A DNA stretch of 64,000 nucleotides from Undibacterium pigrum (GTDB lineage: Bacteria; Pseudomonadota; Gammaproteobacteria; Burkholderiales; Burkholderiaceae_D), in contig NZ_QJKB01000001.1 of the NCBI RefSeq assembly GCF_003201815.1, positions 1,054,001-1,118,000 of the forward strand. Direction: 5' to 3'. Of this stretch, positions 35,182-42,781 are shown piece after piece. The stretch's first letter is position 1; every line of letters begins with the position of its first letter. The notes beneath the pieces are model-generated. The model was not told where the DNA came from. It worked only from the letters and a program-made list of their open reading frames with translations, and ran no database searches. A program made the translations under genes and the position numbers.

Positions 35182-35718
35182 ATGATCACTCCAAGCCTGA
35201 AAATTTCTCTGGTCAAAGCCGATGATGCAGCCGCCGTATTAGCATTTGAACAGGAAAATCGCCAGCATTTTGAAGAATGGATAGCCAGCCGTGGTGATGA
35301 TTTTTATTATTTGCAAGAGGTCCGCTCCAGCCTGGAACAGGCACAATACCTGGCCAATGCCAAACGTGAATATCACTACCTGGCCTGGGTAGAAAATGAA
35401 GTTGTCGGCCGCATCACCTTGCGTGGCGTAGAACAGGACCAATACCACAAGGCATTTCTCGGTTACCGTTTCAGCCAGCGCCATGGCGGTCACGGTTATG
35501 CTACGGCAGCTGTCAATGCCGTGGTGAACCAGGCATTTGATGAATTCAGGCTAAATCGTATAGAAGCCGTCGTCATCATTGACAATCTGCCTTCACAAGC
35601 CATCATGCGCAAATGCGGCTTCAATGAATATGGCCATTCTCACGCATCCGTGCTGAGAAACGGCATATGGATGGATATGCTGCACTATGAAAAGCTGAAC
35701 ACAGTGCGCCCAGCCTGA
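35182..35718 (+). CDS. GNAT-family N-acetyltransferase (RimJ/RimL type)
   Basis: A 178-residue acetyltransferase. Visible are the acetyl-CoA motif A with GYRFSQRHGGHGYATAAV, and the motif B tail RIEAVVIIDNLPSQAIMRKCGFNEYG, typical of the RimJ/RimL group that acetylates protein N-termini or small amines. The substrate is unknown. It is divergent from the FlgT-like gene and stands alone. Confidence 0.85.
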   Translation: MITPSLKISLVKADDAAAVLAFEQENRQHFEEWIASRGDDFYYLQEVRSSLEQAQYLANAKREYHYLAWVENEVVGRITLRGVEQDQYHKAFLGYRFSQRHGGHGYATAAVNAVVNQAFDEFRLNRIEAVVIIDNLPSQAIMRKCGFNEYGHSHASVLRNGIWMDMLHYEKLNTVRPA

Positions 35719-35826
35719 ATTACGGCTCATCCCCAGAATTTTGCAGTTCATCGCAAAGCGGGAGCAAGTGGAAATAAAATTGGCAATACTAGGACCAGTG
35801 CTACAAACTTACCACTGGAGAAAACC

Positions 35827-36456
35827 ATGCGCCATATGTTGTTGATATCTGCCCTGCTCATCTGCTCTATCAGCTCCGTCGCATTCGCTGACGAGCAAAC
35901 CCGTAATTTGCCTGCGTTTAAATCTATCAAGACCCGCAGTGCTTTCAGCCTGGTGGTTGAAGTTGGTAAGTCTCAGTCAGTACAAGTCAAGGGTAATGAA
36001 AAGTTTGTCAACAATATCATTACCGAAGTCATTGGTGAAGAACTGGTCATTTCCTATAAAGAAAAGAATACAGTCAAAATCAATGACAATTCTCAGGTCA
36101 TCATCAGCATCCCTGAATTAAGCAGGTTCAAGATGGAAGGTGCTGGCAAAACCACGCTGAACAATCTGTCTGGCCCTCACTTTGCCTTGTCTTATGAAGG
36201 TGCAGGCATGCTGGTCGCCAACGGCAAGGTCAAATCTTTTACCTTACGTGCAGAAGGCGTGGGGCTGGTAGAAACCAAAAACCTGATTGCTGAGCAGGTG
36301 GATGCGCGCATAGAAGGCATAGGCTCAGTATCTGTGAATGCCAGCGACAGTCTGAATGCATCGGTACAAGGCATAGGCAGCCTGACTTATTATGGCCGCC
36401 CACGCAATGTCAGTAAATCTGTCGATGGTATAGGCTCGGTACGTGCCGGGGATTAA
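35827..36456 (+). CDS. Secreted DUF2807 (head GIN domain) protein
   Basis: A 209-residue exported protein with a signal peptide ending AFA. The rest is a right-handed beta-solenoid-like repeat of the head GIN domain (DUF2807): FKSIKTRSAFSLVVEVGKSQSV at the front, VIISIPELSRFKMEGAGKTTL in the middle, and a repeating G-x-G pattern with VEGIGS-like turns to the C-terminus. The family is widespread and its function is unknown; it is sometimes called a putative autotransporter adhesin head, but there is no translocator here. It overlaps the convergent ferritin-like gene by four bases. Confidence 0.85.
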   Translation: MRHMLLISALLICSISSVAFADEQTRNLPAFKSIKTRSAFSLVVEVGKSQSVQVKGNEKFVNNIITEVIGEELVISYKEKNTVKINDNSQVIISIPELSRFKMEGAGKTTLNNLSGPHFALSYEGAGMLVANGKVKSFTLRAEGVGLVETKNLIAEQVDARIEGIGSVSVNASDSLNASVQGIGSLTYYGRPRNVSKSVDGIGSVRAGD

Positions 36457-37265
36457 ATATTTGCCGCTGCCTGCAGGGCACGCAGCTCATCCTCATCAAA
36501 CCCTGCTGCCCTCCGGCCTTCCAGGTTAAAAGGCCCCCGCACTGGTGGGGCCTTGTATTTACGGGTCATCTCGGCATATGTTGAAATGATATCCAGGCTC
36601 TGCTCCGCACACATTTTTTTGTACCAAAAATTGCCGATGGCGACATGGCCAATTTCATCATGGAGGATAATCGCCAGAATATCGGCAGCAGCATGGTCAC
36701 CTGCCTGTGCCAGCTTGGCCATGACGGCAGGCGTCGCATCCAGGCCGCGTGCTTCCAGCGTGCGCGGCACCAGGGCGAGACGGGCCAATAGATCACCCCT
36801 GGTTTTCTCTGCCATTTCCCACATGCTGTTATGCGCGGGGAAGTCGCCATAAGCAAAACCCTGGGTACGCAGATGCCCAACCAGCAATTGAAAGTGATAA
36901 GCCTCTTCCTTGGCCACTTTCAACCAGTCCAGGTAAAACTGCGCAGGCATGCCGGCAAAACGCCAGATGATGTCTGCCGCCAGATTGACTGCATTCAATT
37001 CTATATGCGCCAGTGCATGAATCAGCACCGCCCTGCCTTCTACCGTATTCATGGCACGACGGCCTACTTTACCCGGTGGCACCAGTTCAGGCTTACTCAG
37101 GCGACCAGGTATGCCCTCAGGCTCAGCAAAAACTGTGGCGACATCCAGCAGCGGCTCCTTGAGAATTGCATGGATAGCCTCACATTTACGTTGAGGATCT
37201 GGTTCCAGTACCGCAGCCAATGCGCATGCTCTTAACTCATTAATAACTTTATCTTTCATATACAT
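36453..37265 (-). CDS. Ferritin-like domain protein (DUF455)
   Basis: A 270-residue helical protein with conserved iron-ligand-like residues: HALAHIELNAV (E89), KVAKEEAYHF (E121, H124) and LHDEIGHVAIGNFWY (Glu and His). This E...ExxH...ExxH pattern marks a di-iron ferritin-like bundle. The family (DUF455) is found next to gamma carbonic anhydrase and other housekeeping genes in many betaproteobacteria, but the reaction is unknown. It is divergent from the gamma carbonic anhydrase gene. The start could also be two codons later. Confidence 0.82.
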   Translation of the reverse strand: MYMKDKVINELRACALAAVLEPDPQRKCEAIHAILKEPLLDVATVFAEPEGIPGRLSKPELVPPGKVGRRAMNTVEGRAVLIHALAHIELNAVNLAADIIWRFAGMPAQFYLDWLKVAKEEAYHFQLLVGHLRTQGFAYGDFPAHNSMWEMAEKTRGDLLARLALVPRTLEARGLDATPAVMAKLAQAGDHAAADILAIILHDEIGHVAIGNFWYKKMCAEQSLDIISTYAEMTRKYKAPPVRGPFNLEGRRAAGFDEDELRALQAAANI

Positions 37266-37354
37266 GTGAAGCCAGGCAAGTAAGCCCGCAGGGGTTTACA
37301 ATACTGCTTTAGCCAATAGGTTTAACCAATATTGCGTCATTTTACGGAACAACC

Positions 37355-37879
37355 ATGCCCATTTACCAATTCGGTGACTTAAGCCCTGAAACTGATGCAT
37401 CTGCCTATATTGCCGACAGCGCCAATATCATAGGCAAAGTCAAAATAGAAGCCAATGCCAGCATCTGGTTTGACGTCACCATACGCGGTGACAATGAATT
37501 GATTACCATCAGTGAAAACAGCAATGTGCAGGAAGGCAGCATTTTACACACTGATCCTGGTTACCCCATGGTGATAGGCAAAAATGTGACTGTCGGCCAT
37601 CAGGCCATGCTGCACGGCTGCACCGTTGGCGATGGCTCATTGATAGGCATACAGGCTGTAGTGCTGAATGGCGCGAAGATAGGCAAGAACTGTCTGGTTG
37701 GCGCTGGTGCACTGGTCACGGAAGGCAAAGAATTCCCGGATAACTCTCTCATCATAGGCTCGCCTGCCAAGGTAGTCAGAACCCTGGGCGAAGCAGACAT
37801 TGCCGGCCTGCAGCGCAATGCCGACACTTATGTGAAGCGCGGGCAAGCCTTTAAAACACAACTCAAACGCATAGACTGA
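37355..37879 (+). CDS. Gamma carbonic anhydrase family protein
   Basis: A 174-residue left-handed beta-helix protein of hexapeptide repeats with a C-terminal helix. The three metal-ligand His residues are present: H65 (SILHTD), H82 and H87 (VGHQAMLHG). This is the YrdA/CaiE/PaaY group. Carbonic anhydrase activity is proven for some members and absent in others. It starts a two-gene set with hslO (13-base gap). Confidence 0.88.
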   Translation: MPIYQFGDLSPETDASAYIADSANIIGKVKIEANASIWFDVTIRGDNELITISENSNVQEGSILHTDPGYPMVIGKNVTVGHQAMLHGCTVGDGSLIGIQAVVLNGAKIGKNCLVGAGALVTEGKEFPDNSLIIGSPAKVVRTLGEADIAGLQRNADTYVKRGQAFKTQLKRID

Positions 37880-37892
37880 TTTAGCGATAACA

Positions 37893-38819
37893 ATGACTGA
37901 TACCTTACAAAAATTCATGTTCGAACATGCCGGTGTACGCGGCGAAATGGTCGAACTGACCCACACCTGGCAACAAACCCTGGCACGCAAGACTTATCCT
38001 GCTGCAGTACAAACCATACTCGGTGAATTGATGGCCGCATCTGCCCTGCTATCAGCCAACCTGAAGTTTGATGGCACCATGATCATGCAAATCCATGGTG
38101 ATGGTCCGGTCAAGCTGCTGGTCGTTGAATGCGATGCTGAACTGAAAATGCGTGCCACTGCCAAACTCAGCGAGCATGCCAATATTGCGGAAGATGCCAG
38201 CCTGAGTGACCTGATCCATTCCCATGGTAAAGGTCGTTTTGTGATCACCCTGGACCCGAACAATAAATTGCCAGGCCAGCAGGCCTACCAGGGCATCGTG
38301 CCACTGGATGGGGACAGTATTGCAACGGTCATTGAAAACTATATGCAGCGTTCAGAACAGCTTGACACCAAGCTGTGGCTGGCGGCGGACGATCAGGTCG
38401 CACGCGGCATGTTGCTGCAAAAACTGCCTAAAACCGGTGGTGCTGAAGCCCAGGTAGAAGATGAAACCGAAGCCTGGAACCATGCCGTCATGCTGGGCGA
38501 TACGCTGAAGCGCCCAGAATTACTGAGCACAGGTATAGACATACTCTTGCACCGTCTGTTCTGGGAAGAAACCATACGCGTCTTCGACCCTCTGCATCCG
38601 CAATTCCAGTGCAACTGTACGCGTGAAAAAGTCGGCGACATGCTGAGAATGCTGGGTGAAGAAGAAATACAGTCTGCCATTGCTGATCTGGGCACGCTGG
38701 ATATCAATTGTGATTTCTGTGGCAAGCACTACGGCTTCGACAAGGTGGATTGCGCACAGTTGTTCGTTGCCAGCACGCTGACTGAAGGTACGCTGACCGC
38801 ACCTGAAATCAAACATTAA
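37893..38819 (+). CDS. hslO: 33 kDa redox-regulated chaperone Hsp33
   Basis: A 308-residue chaperone that holds unfolding proteins during oxidative heat stress. The C-terminal zinc switch has both Cys pairs: C240-x-C242 (FQCNCTREK) and C273-x2-C276 (CDFCGKHYGF). In the reduced state these bind Zn and keep the chaperone off; oxidation to disulfides turns it on. The N-terminal part has EHAGVRGEMVEL and LMAASALLSANLKFDG, typical for the family. It follows the gamma carbonic anhydrase gene with a 13-base gap and ends in a strong hairpin. Confidence 0.96.
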   Translation: MTDTLQKFMFEHAGVRGEMVELTHTWQQTLARKTYPAAVQTILGELMAASALLSANLKFDGTMIMQIHGDGPVKLLVVECDAELKMRATAKLSEHANIAEDASLSDLIHSHGKGRFVITLDPNNKLPGQQAYQGIVPLDGDSIATVIENYMQRSEQLDTKLWLAADDQVARGMLLQKLPKTGGAEAQVEDETEAWNHAVMLGDTLKRPELLSTGIDILLHRLFWEETIRVFDPLHPQFQCNCTREKVGDMLRMLGEEEIQSAIADLGTLDINCDFCGKHYGFDKVDCAQLFVASTLTEGTLTAPEIKH

Positions 38820-38826
38820 TTTCTGC

Positions 38827-38853
38827 TGGTCTGGTGATGCTGTCACCAGACCA
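38827..38853 (+). terminator. Hairpin after hslO
   Basis: A perfect 11-bp stem TGGTCTGGTGA / TCACCAGACCA around a 5-base loop, only seven bases past the hslO stop. The T-tail is poor (TTCCCGC), so it is a terminator candidate only. Confidence 0.6.
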
Positions 38854-38876
38854 TTCCCGCAACAAGTCTTGCGAAA

Positions 38877-38906
38877 TTCGTCACTCACCAATACAGTTTC
38901 GTCACT
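38877..38906 (+). repeat. 9-bp direct repeat pair upstream of the DoxX-like gene
   Basis: TTCGTCACT occurs at 38877-38885 and again at 38898-38906, exactly 21 bp apart, about two helical turns. Such spacing suits a dimeric regulator binding one face of the DNA. It lies about 60 bases before the DoxX-like start codon. Confidence 0.5.
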
Positions 38907-38968
38907 TGCTCTGATTTCCACTCCCGCATTCTGTCATTCTCGAAAGCTCATTATTCCGGAGACTTTCC

Positions 38969-39382
38969 ATGATTCAGCAATGGTATAAAACGAACCCAGC
39001 CAACCTGCACCGAGGTATGGATATCGTACGCATCGGTGTCGCATTGATTATTTTGATGCACCCTCTGCATGGATACACCCACCTGGCAAATATCCCAAAA
39101 TTTGGCGAGTTCCTGACCGAACTTGGCTACCCCTTTGGCACTGCTCTGGCATGGCTGGTCTTGCTGGTGCAAACCTCAAGTAGCCTGGCATTACTTGCTA
39201 ACCGCTTTGTCGTCCCTGCCTGCTTAGGCCATATCGTTGTTGTCTGCTTTGGACTAATCCATGTTCACTCCCACTATGGCTGGTATGTTGTCGGCCCCGG
39301 TCAGGGCGGCATGGAATGGGGCTTTATCCTGCTGACCAGTTTGCTGGGCGTCATGTGGGCTTATTGGCCAGAAAAAAGATAA
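38969..39382 (+). CDS. DoxX-like inner-membrane protein
   Basis: A 137-residue protein with about four transmembrane helices (residues about 22-40, 50-75, 80-100 and 112-132), matching the DoxX-like family. It opens with a short polar N-terminus and RGMDIVRIGVALIILMHPLHGY. DoxX-type proteins are often linked to oxidative stress and membrane redox, but most are uncharacterised. The gene stands alone, preceded by a direct-repeat operator candidate and GGAG at good distance from the ATG. Confidence 0.78.
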   Translation: MIQQWYKTNPANLHRGMDIVRIGVALIILMHPLHGYTHLANIPKFGEFLTELGYPFGTALAWLVLLVQTSSSLALLANRFVVPACLGHIVVVCFGLIHVHSHYGWYVVGPGQGGMEWGFILLTSLLGVMWAYWPEKR

Positions 39383-39426
39383 AAAAGACAAATACGTCGA
39401 TTAGCAAAATTATTTTCAAAAAACCT

Positions 39427-39457
39427 TTGACCCTGACATTAGGTGAGGCTTTATAGT
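39427..39457 (+). promoter_or_regulatory. MerR-type promoter with a 19-bp spacer
   Basis: -35 TTGACC and -10 TATAGT are separated by 19 bp, and the spacer region contains an imperfect inverted repeat (ACCCTGAC with GTGAGGCT, 6 of 8 matches). This is the architecture activated by MerR-family regulators. It drives the merR-type gene and the downstream MFS gene, so autoregulation is likely. Confidence 0.85.
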
Positions 39458-39481
39458 CTCTCTCATTGGAGGAGATCAGGT

Positions 39482-40522
39482 ATGTTATTGAAAATCGGTG
39501 AACTGGCCAGCCGCACTGGCCTGACCATACGCACACTGCATCATTACGACAAAATTGGCTTGCTCAAGCCATCTGCGCGCTCAGAGGCTGGGTATCGCCT
39601 CTACGACAGGTCGGATATCAAACGCCTGCATCATATCCAGGCCCTGCGCCGCCTCGATTTATCTCTGGCCGAGGTGGGCGATCTCATCAATGGTGCAAGT
39701 GGCGACTTACACAGTGTCATAGACGAACAGATTTCTGGCCTGGATCAACAGATAGCCCAGAGCATGGAGTTACGCGACAGGCTACAACAATTGTCTGGCG
39801 TGTTGAAAGCTAAAAGCGAACCCAATCTGGAATATTGGCTTTCAACGCTGGAAATGATGAGTTTGATAGGCAAGTACTTCAGCCGCGATGAGATTTTGCA
39901 TATGCGTGAACTGGAGCTACAGGCGAAAAGCAAGCTTGAAACGCATATGTCGCCCCTTATCCAGGCAGCCAGGAGCTTGCTGGATCAAAAAACCTCACCA
40001 CATGATCATGCTGCCAAGCAATTGGCCAAAGAATGGGTGCTAGCCATGAGCAAGATCATGCCTGATCCCAGATTGCTCAGCAAATTCACCTTGATGCACA
40101 GAAAAGAACCTTCACTGCAGTCATTAAGCGGTGTGGATGATGAAATGATGGATTTCATCACCCAGGCATCAGTTGAGGTCAGGTACGACATTTACAGAAA
40201 ACACCTGAGTGAAGAAGAGCTGAAGTATTTTCGTCACTCCTTTTTTAAAAATGCCGAATCCTGGACGCGGGTCTTTTCTGAGGTAAGGCAAAAAATGGCC
40301 CTGAACCTGCCACCTGAACACCCTGACGTACAAGCCATTTTAATCAAGTGGCGTACCCTGTTCATGGATGCCTGGGGTAACCATCTGCCGACCATGCTCA
40401 AGGTAAGGAGCATCCATGAAAAAGAGCCAGAGCTAAGCATAGGAGGCGGATTGACGCCATCCATCATTTCCTACGCTCGCCAGGGATTGGCAACTCTCGA
40501 AAAGAATTACCCCTTGAAATGA
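39482..40522 (+). CDS. MerR-family regulator with a TipAS-like C-terminal domain
   Basis: A 346-residue protein. The N-terminal MerR helix-turn-helix has LLKIGELASRTGLTIRTLHHYDKIGLL, and a coiled-coil linker follows. The long C-terminal helical region includes LPPEHPDVQAILIKWRTLFMDAWG, a pattern seen in TipAS-type ligand domains that bind drugs. MerR-TipAS proteins sense antibiotics and induce defence genes. The start is set by GGAGGAG seven bases upstream. The gene lies 22 bases before an MFS transporter, the presumed output of the system. Confidence 0.87.
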   Translation: MLLKIGELASRTGLTIRTLHHYDKIGLLKPSARSEAGYRLYDRSDIKRLHHIQALRRLDLSLAEVGDLINGASGDLHSVIDEQISGLDQQIAQSMELRDRLQQLSGVLKAKSEPNLEYWLSTLEMMSLIGKYFSRDEILHMRELELQAKSKLETHMSPLIQAARSLLDQKTSPHDHAAKQLAKEWVLAMSKIMPDPRLLSKFTLMHRKEPSLQSLSGVDDEMMDFITQASVEVRYDIYRKHLSEEELKYFRHSFFKNAESWTRVFSEVRQKMALNLPPEHPDVQAILIKWRTLFMDAWGNHLPTMLKVRSIHEKEPELSIGGGLTPSIISYARQGLATLEKNYPLK

Positions 40523-40543
40523 AATAGAATTTAAGGAAATAGA

Positions 40544-41857
40544 ATGAACGAAATAAACAAGAATACAGTCGACAGCAAGCCCAAAGGCATGTTCAAGGAC
40601 AGTAATTTTCTCTGGATGATAGGCGGCGGCGCGATCTCCATGCTGGGTGACCAGTTCACTTTAATTGCCCTGCCCTGGCTTGTCCTGAAAATGACCGGTG
40701 ATACTCTGATACTGGGTATCGTACTGGCACTGATCAGCGTACCGCGCGCACTGTTGATCTTGCTGGGTGGCGCAGTGGTCGATCGTTATTCACCCAAGAC
40801 AGTGATGATGCAAACCAAGTACATCAATACGCTGCTGTTGGGCATATTGAGCGCCCTGATTTTTTACGGCAAGCTGGAATTATGGATGGTGTACGCTCTG
40901 GCGCTAGGCCTGGGTATATCAACCGCATTCAGCATACCGTCAGGTACGTCAATGTTGCCGCGTGTCGTGCAGCCATCCCAATTGCAATCTGCGAATGGCA
41001 TCATGCTGGGTATGCGCCAGTTGACCATGTTCATAGGGCCGGTGCTGGCAGGCTTGTTGATTGCCATGTTTGGTACGCAGGGAAGCGGCATGGTTCATGA
41101 TGCGCAAGGCCTGGCAGCAGCATTTTTCTTTGACTGCTTTACCTACGCTTTCTCAGCCTGGACACTGAACAAGGTCAGGATGAATGATGGCGTACCAGCC
41201 CCCGTTAGCACAGCACCTGCGTCACAAAAACCGGCATTGCTACAGTCACTTGCGGAAGGTTTGCGTTACTGCTGGAATGAAAAACAGTTGCGTAGTTGCT
41301 TTATCTACTGGGCGGCAATCGCTTTCTTCATCATGGGGCCGATACAGATTGCCCTGCCGGTGATGGCAAACCAGCTTAGCAATAGTGCCAGCGCACTTGG
41401 CTTGCTGGCAGGTTCTCACGGTGCAGGCACTTTATTGGGTATGGCGCTGGCAGGCATGAAACCCAATCTGCGCTTTGGTAACCTGGGGCGTACTATCCTG
41501 CTGGTCGATTTTATTGTGGGCATATTGTTCGTCCCCATGGGCTTGATCAGCTCCAGCTGGCAAGGTGCAGGCATACTGTTAAGTGTGGGTATCCTGGGTG
41601 GTTTCTTGCATGTGGCCGTGTTTACCTGGGTGCAAAAACAGGTGCCACCAAATATGATAGGCCGCGCCATGAGTATGTTCATGTTTATCTTCATGGGCAT
41701 AGGTCCGGTCTCTGCAGCATTCACCGGCTGGCTGCTGCGCGGTATCACTATCCCGCAATTATTCATGGGTAGTGGCAGTTTGTTGATTTTGATCGTCATT
41801 ATGGCGACGCAAATCAGCCCTATTGCCAGGGTGACAGATAAACGCGTCACTGCATAA
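40544..41857 (+). CDS. MFS transporter (drug efflux type)
   Basis: A 437-residue major facilitator with about twelve helices. The first loop has GDQFTLIALPWLVLKMTGD and the family motif A region VVDRYSPKTVMM. This style resembles EntS/MefA-type exporters. It is translated right after the MerR-type regulator, so it is probably the efflux pump induced by that regulator's ligand. The substrate cannot be named from sequence. Confidence 0.87.
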   Translation: MNEINKNTVDSKPKGMFKDSNFLWMIGGGAISMLGDQFTLIALPWLVLKMTGDTLILGIVLALISVPRALLILLGGAVVDRYSPKTVMMQTKYINTLLLGILSALIFYGKLELWMVYALALGLGISTAFSIPSGTSMLPRVVQPSQLQSANGIMLGMRQLTMFIGPVLAGLLIAMFGTQGSGMVHDAQGLAAAFFFDCFTYAFSAWTLNKVRMNDGVPAPVSTAPASQKPALLQSLAEGLRYCWNEKQLRSCFIYWAAIAFFIMGPIQIALPVMANQLSNSASALGLLAGSHGAGTLLGMALAGMKPNLRFGNLGRTILLVDFIVGILFVPMGLISSSWQGAGILLSVGILGGFLHVAVFTWVQKQVPPNMIGRAMSMFMFIFMGIGPVSAAFTGWLLRGITIPQLFMGSGSLLILIVIMATQISPIARVTDKRVTA

Positions 41858-42222
41858 AACCTGCATTAAACAGGCTCAGGCTGATCTCAGGCGGATAACC
41901 TCTTCTGCCTCAATGACGCCTGAGTCACATCGATACACATCCTCTCGCCAGTCAGTTTCCAAAAAACAACAAATCCCATGTTAAATCGGGTTAATTTGGA
42001 TAGCAATTCATTTCCATTCAACTTAACTTTCCAGGGTTTCGCTCTATGATGTAAACACCAGGTAATTAAATCGAATCATTGTGGCTGCTAACAAAACGTC
42101 ATTGGGTTACGTGCCTGCCCGTTATTTGATTTGCCTGGGATTTGTCATTCTGCTGCTTCAAGGTACGAAAGTAGTTTTAGTTCATCAACCAGCATAAGTC
42201 AGCACAAATCAGGGAGACATCC
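41858..42222 (+). other. 365-base gap with one doubtful small frame
   Basis: No strong terminator or promoter is evident. A GTG-started frame at 42081-42197 would encode 38 residues with one hydrophobic stretch (ICLGFVILLL), but no ribosome site precedes it at a proper distance. It is reported only as a candidate small membrane protein. Confidence 0.25.
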
Positions 42223-42708
42223 ATGAGAAAAACTTGCCTTGCATTCGCTTTGGGATTTATTGTTGCTGCATCACCACTCTACGTATCAGCTACTGAAAGA
42301 AGTACAGAAGCCGAAGCTCTGGCTTTAATACAAAAGGCTCAGGAATACATCAAAAAAAATGGTGTCGAAAAATCAATCGTTGAATTCAATAAACTGGATA
42401 GTCCTTTCAACACCACCAGCGACATCAATAAAAAAGGGGACCTCTATCTTTATACGGTGGACCAAAAAGGTTATCAGGCAGTTCATGGGAAAAATCCTAA
42501 AATCGTAGGGAAAACCATGCTGGACATGCGTGATCAGGACGGTGTTTATCTGATCAAGGAATTAGTCGAGAAGTGTTTTGCCAATGGCAAGGCATGGGTA
42601 GCCTATCGCTGGCCAAACCCGATAAGTAAAGAACTGGAAAGGAAGAAAGGTTATGTTGAAAGAGTTCCGGGACAAGATTTCTGCCTGGGAACAGGGATAT
42701 ACTATTAA
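42223..42708 (+). CDS. Secreted single-cache domain protein
   Basis: A 161-residue periplasmic protein. A signal peptide ends near YVSA. The rest resembles a single cache domain: AEALALIQKAQEYIKKNG, GDLYLYTVDQKGYQAVHGKNPKIVGKT, and VAYRWPNP before a C-terminal GTGIYY. Cache domains bind small molecules outside the cell. It lies 73 bases before a cache-type histidine kinase and is probably its ligand-binding partner or a decoy. The ATG follows GGGAGA. Confidence 0.83.
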   Translation: MRKTCLAFALGFIVAASPLYVSATERSTEAEALALIQKAQEYIKKNGVEKSIVEFNKLDSPFNTTSDINKKGDLYLYTVDQKGYQAVHGKNPKIVGKTMLDMRDQDGVYLIKELVEKCFANGKAWVAYRWPNPISKELERKKGYVERVPGQDFCLGTGIYY

Positions 42709-42781
42709 TACATTTTCTTGTTGTTTGAAAGAGGAAGCGGAAAACTTCCTCTTGATGAAATAATTACAGGAAGGAATTTGC

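Noticed and set aside
37355-38819. Considered a heat- or redox-stress operon of gamma carbonic anhydrase and hslO
   Set aside because: The two genes are close, but no stress promoter was recognised and the pairing may be simple housekeeping gene order.
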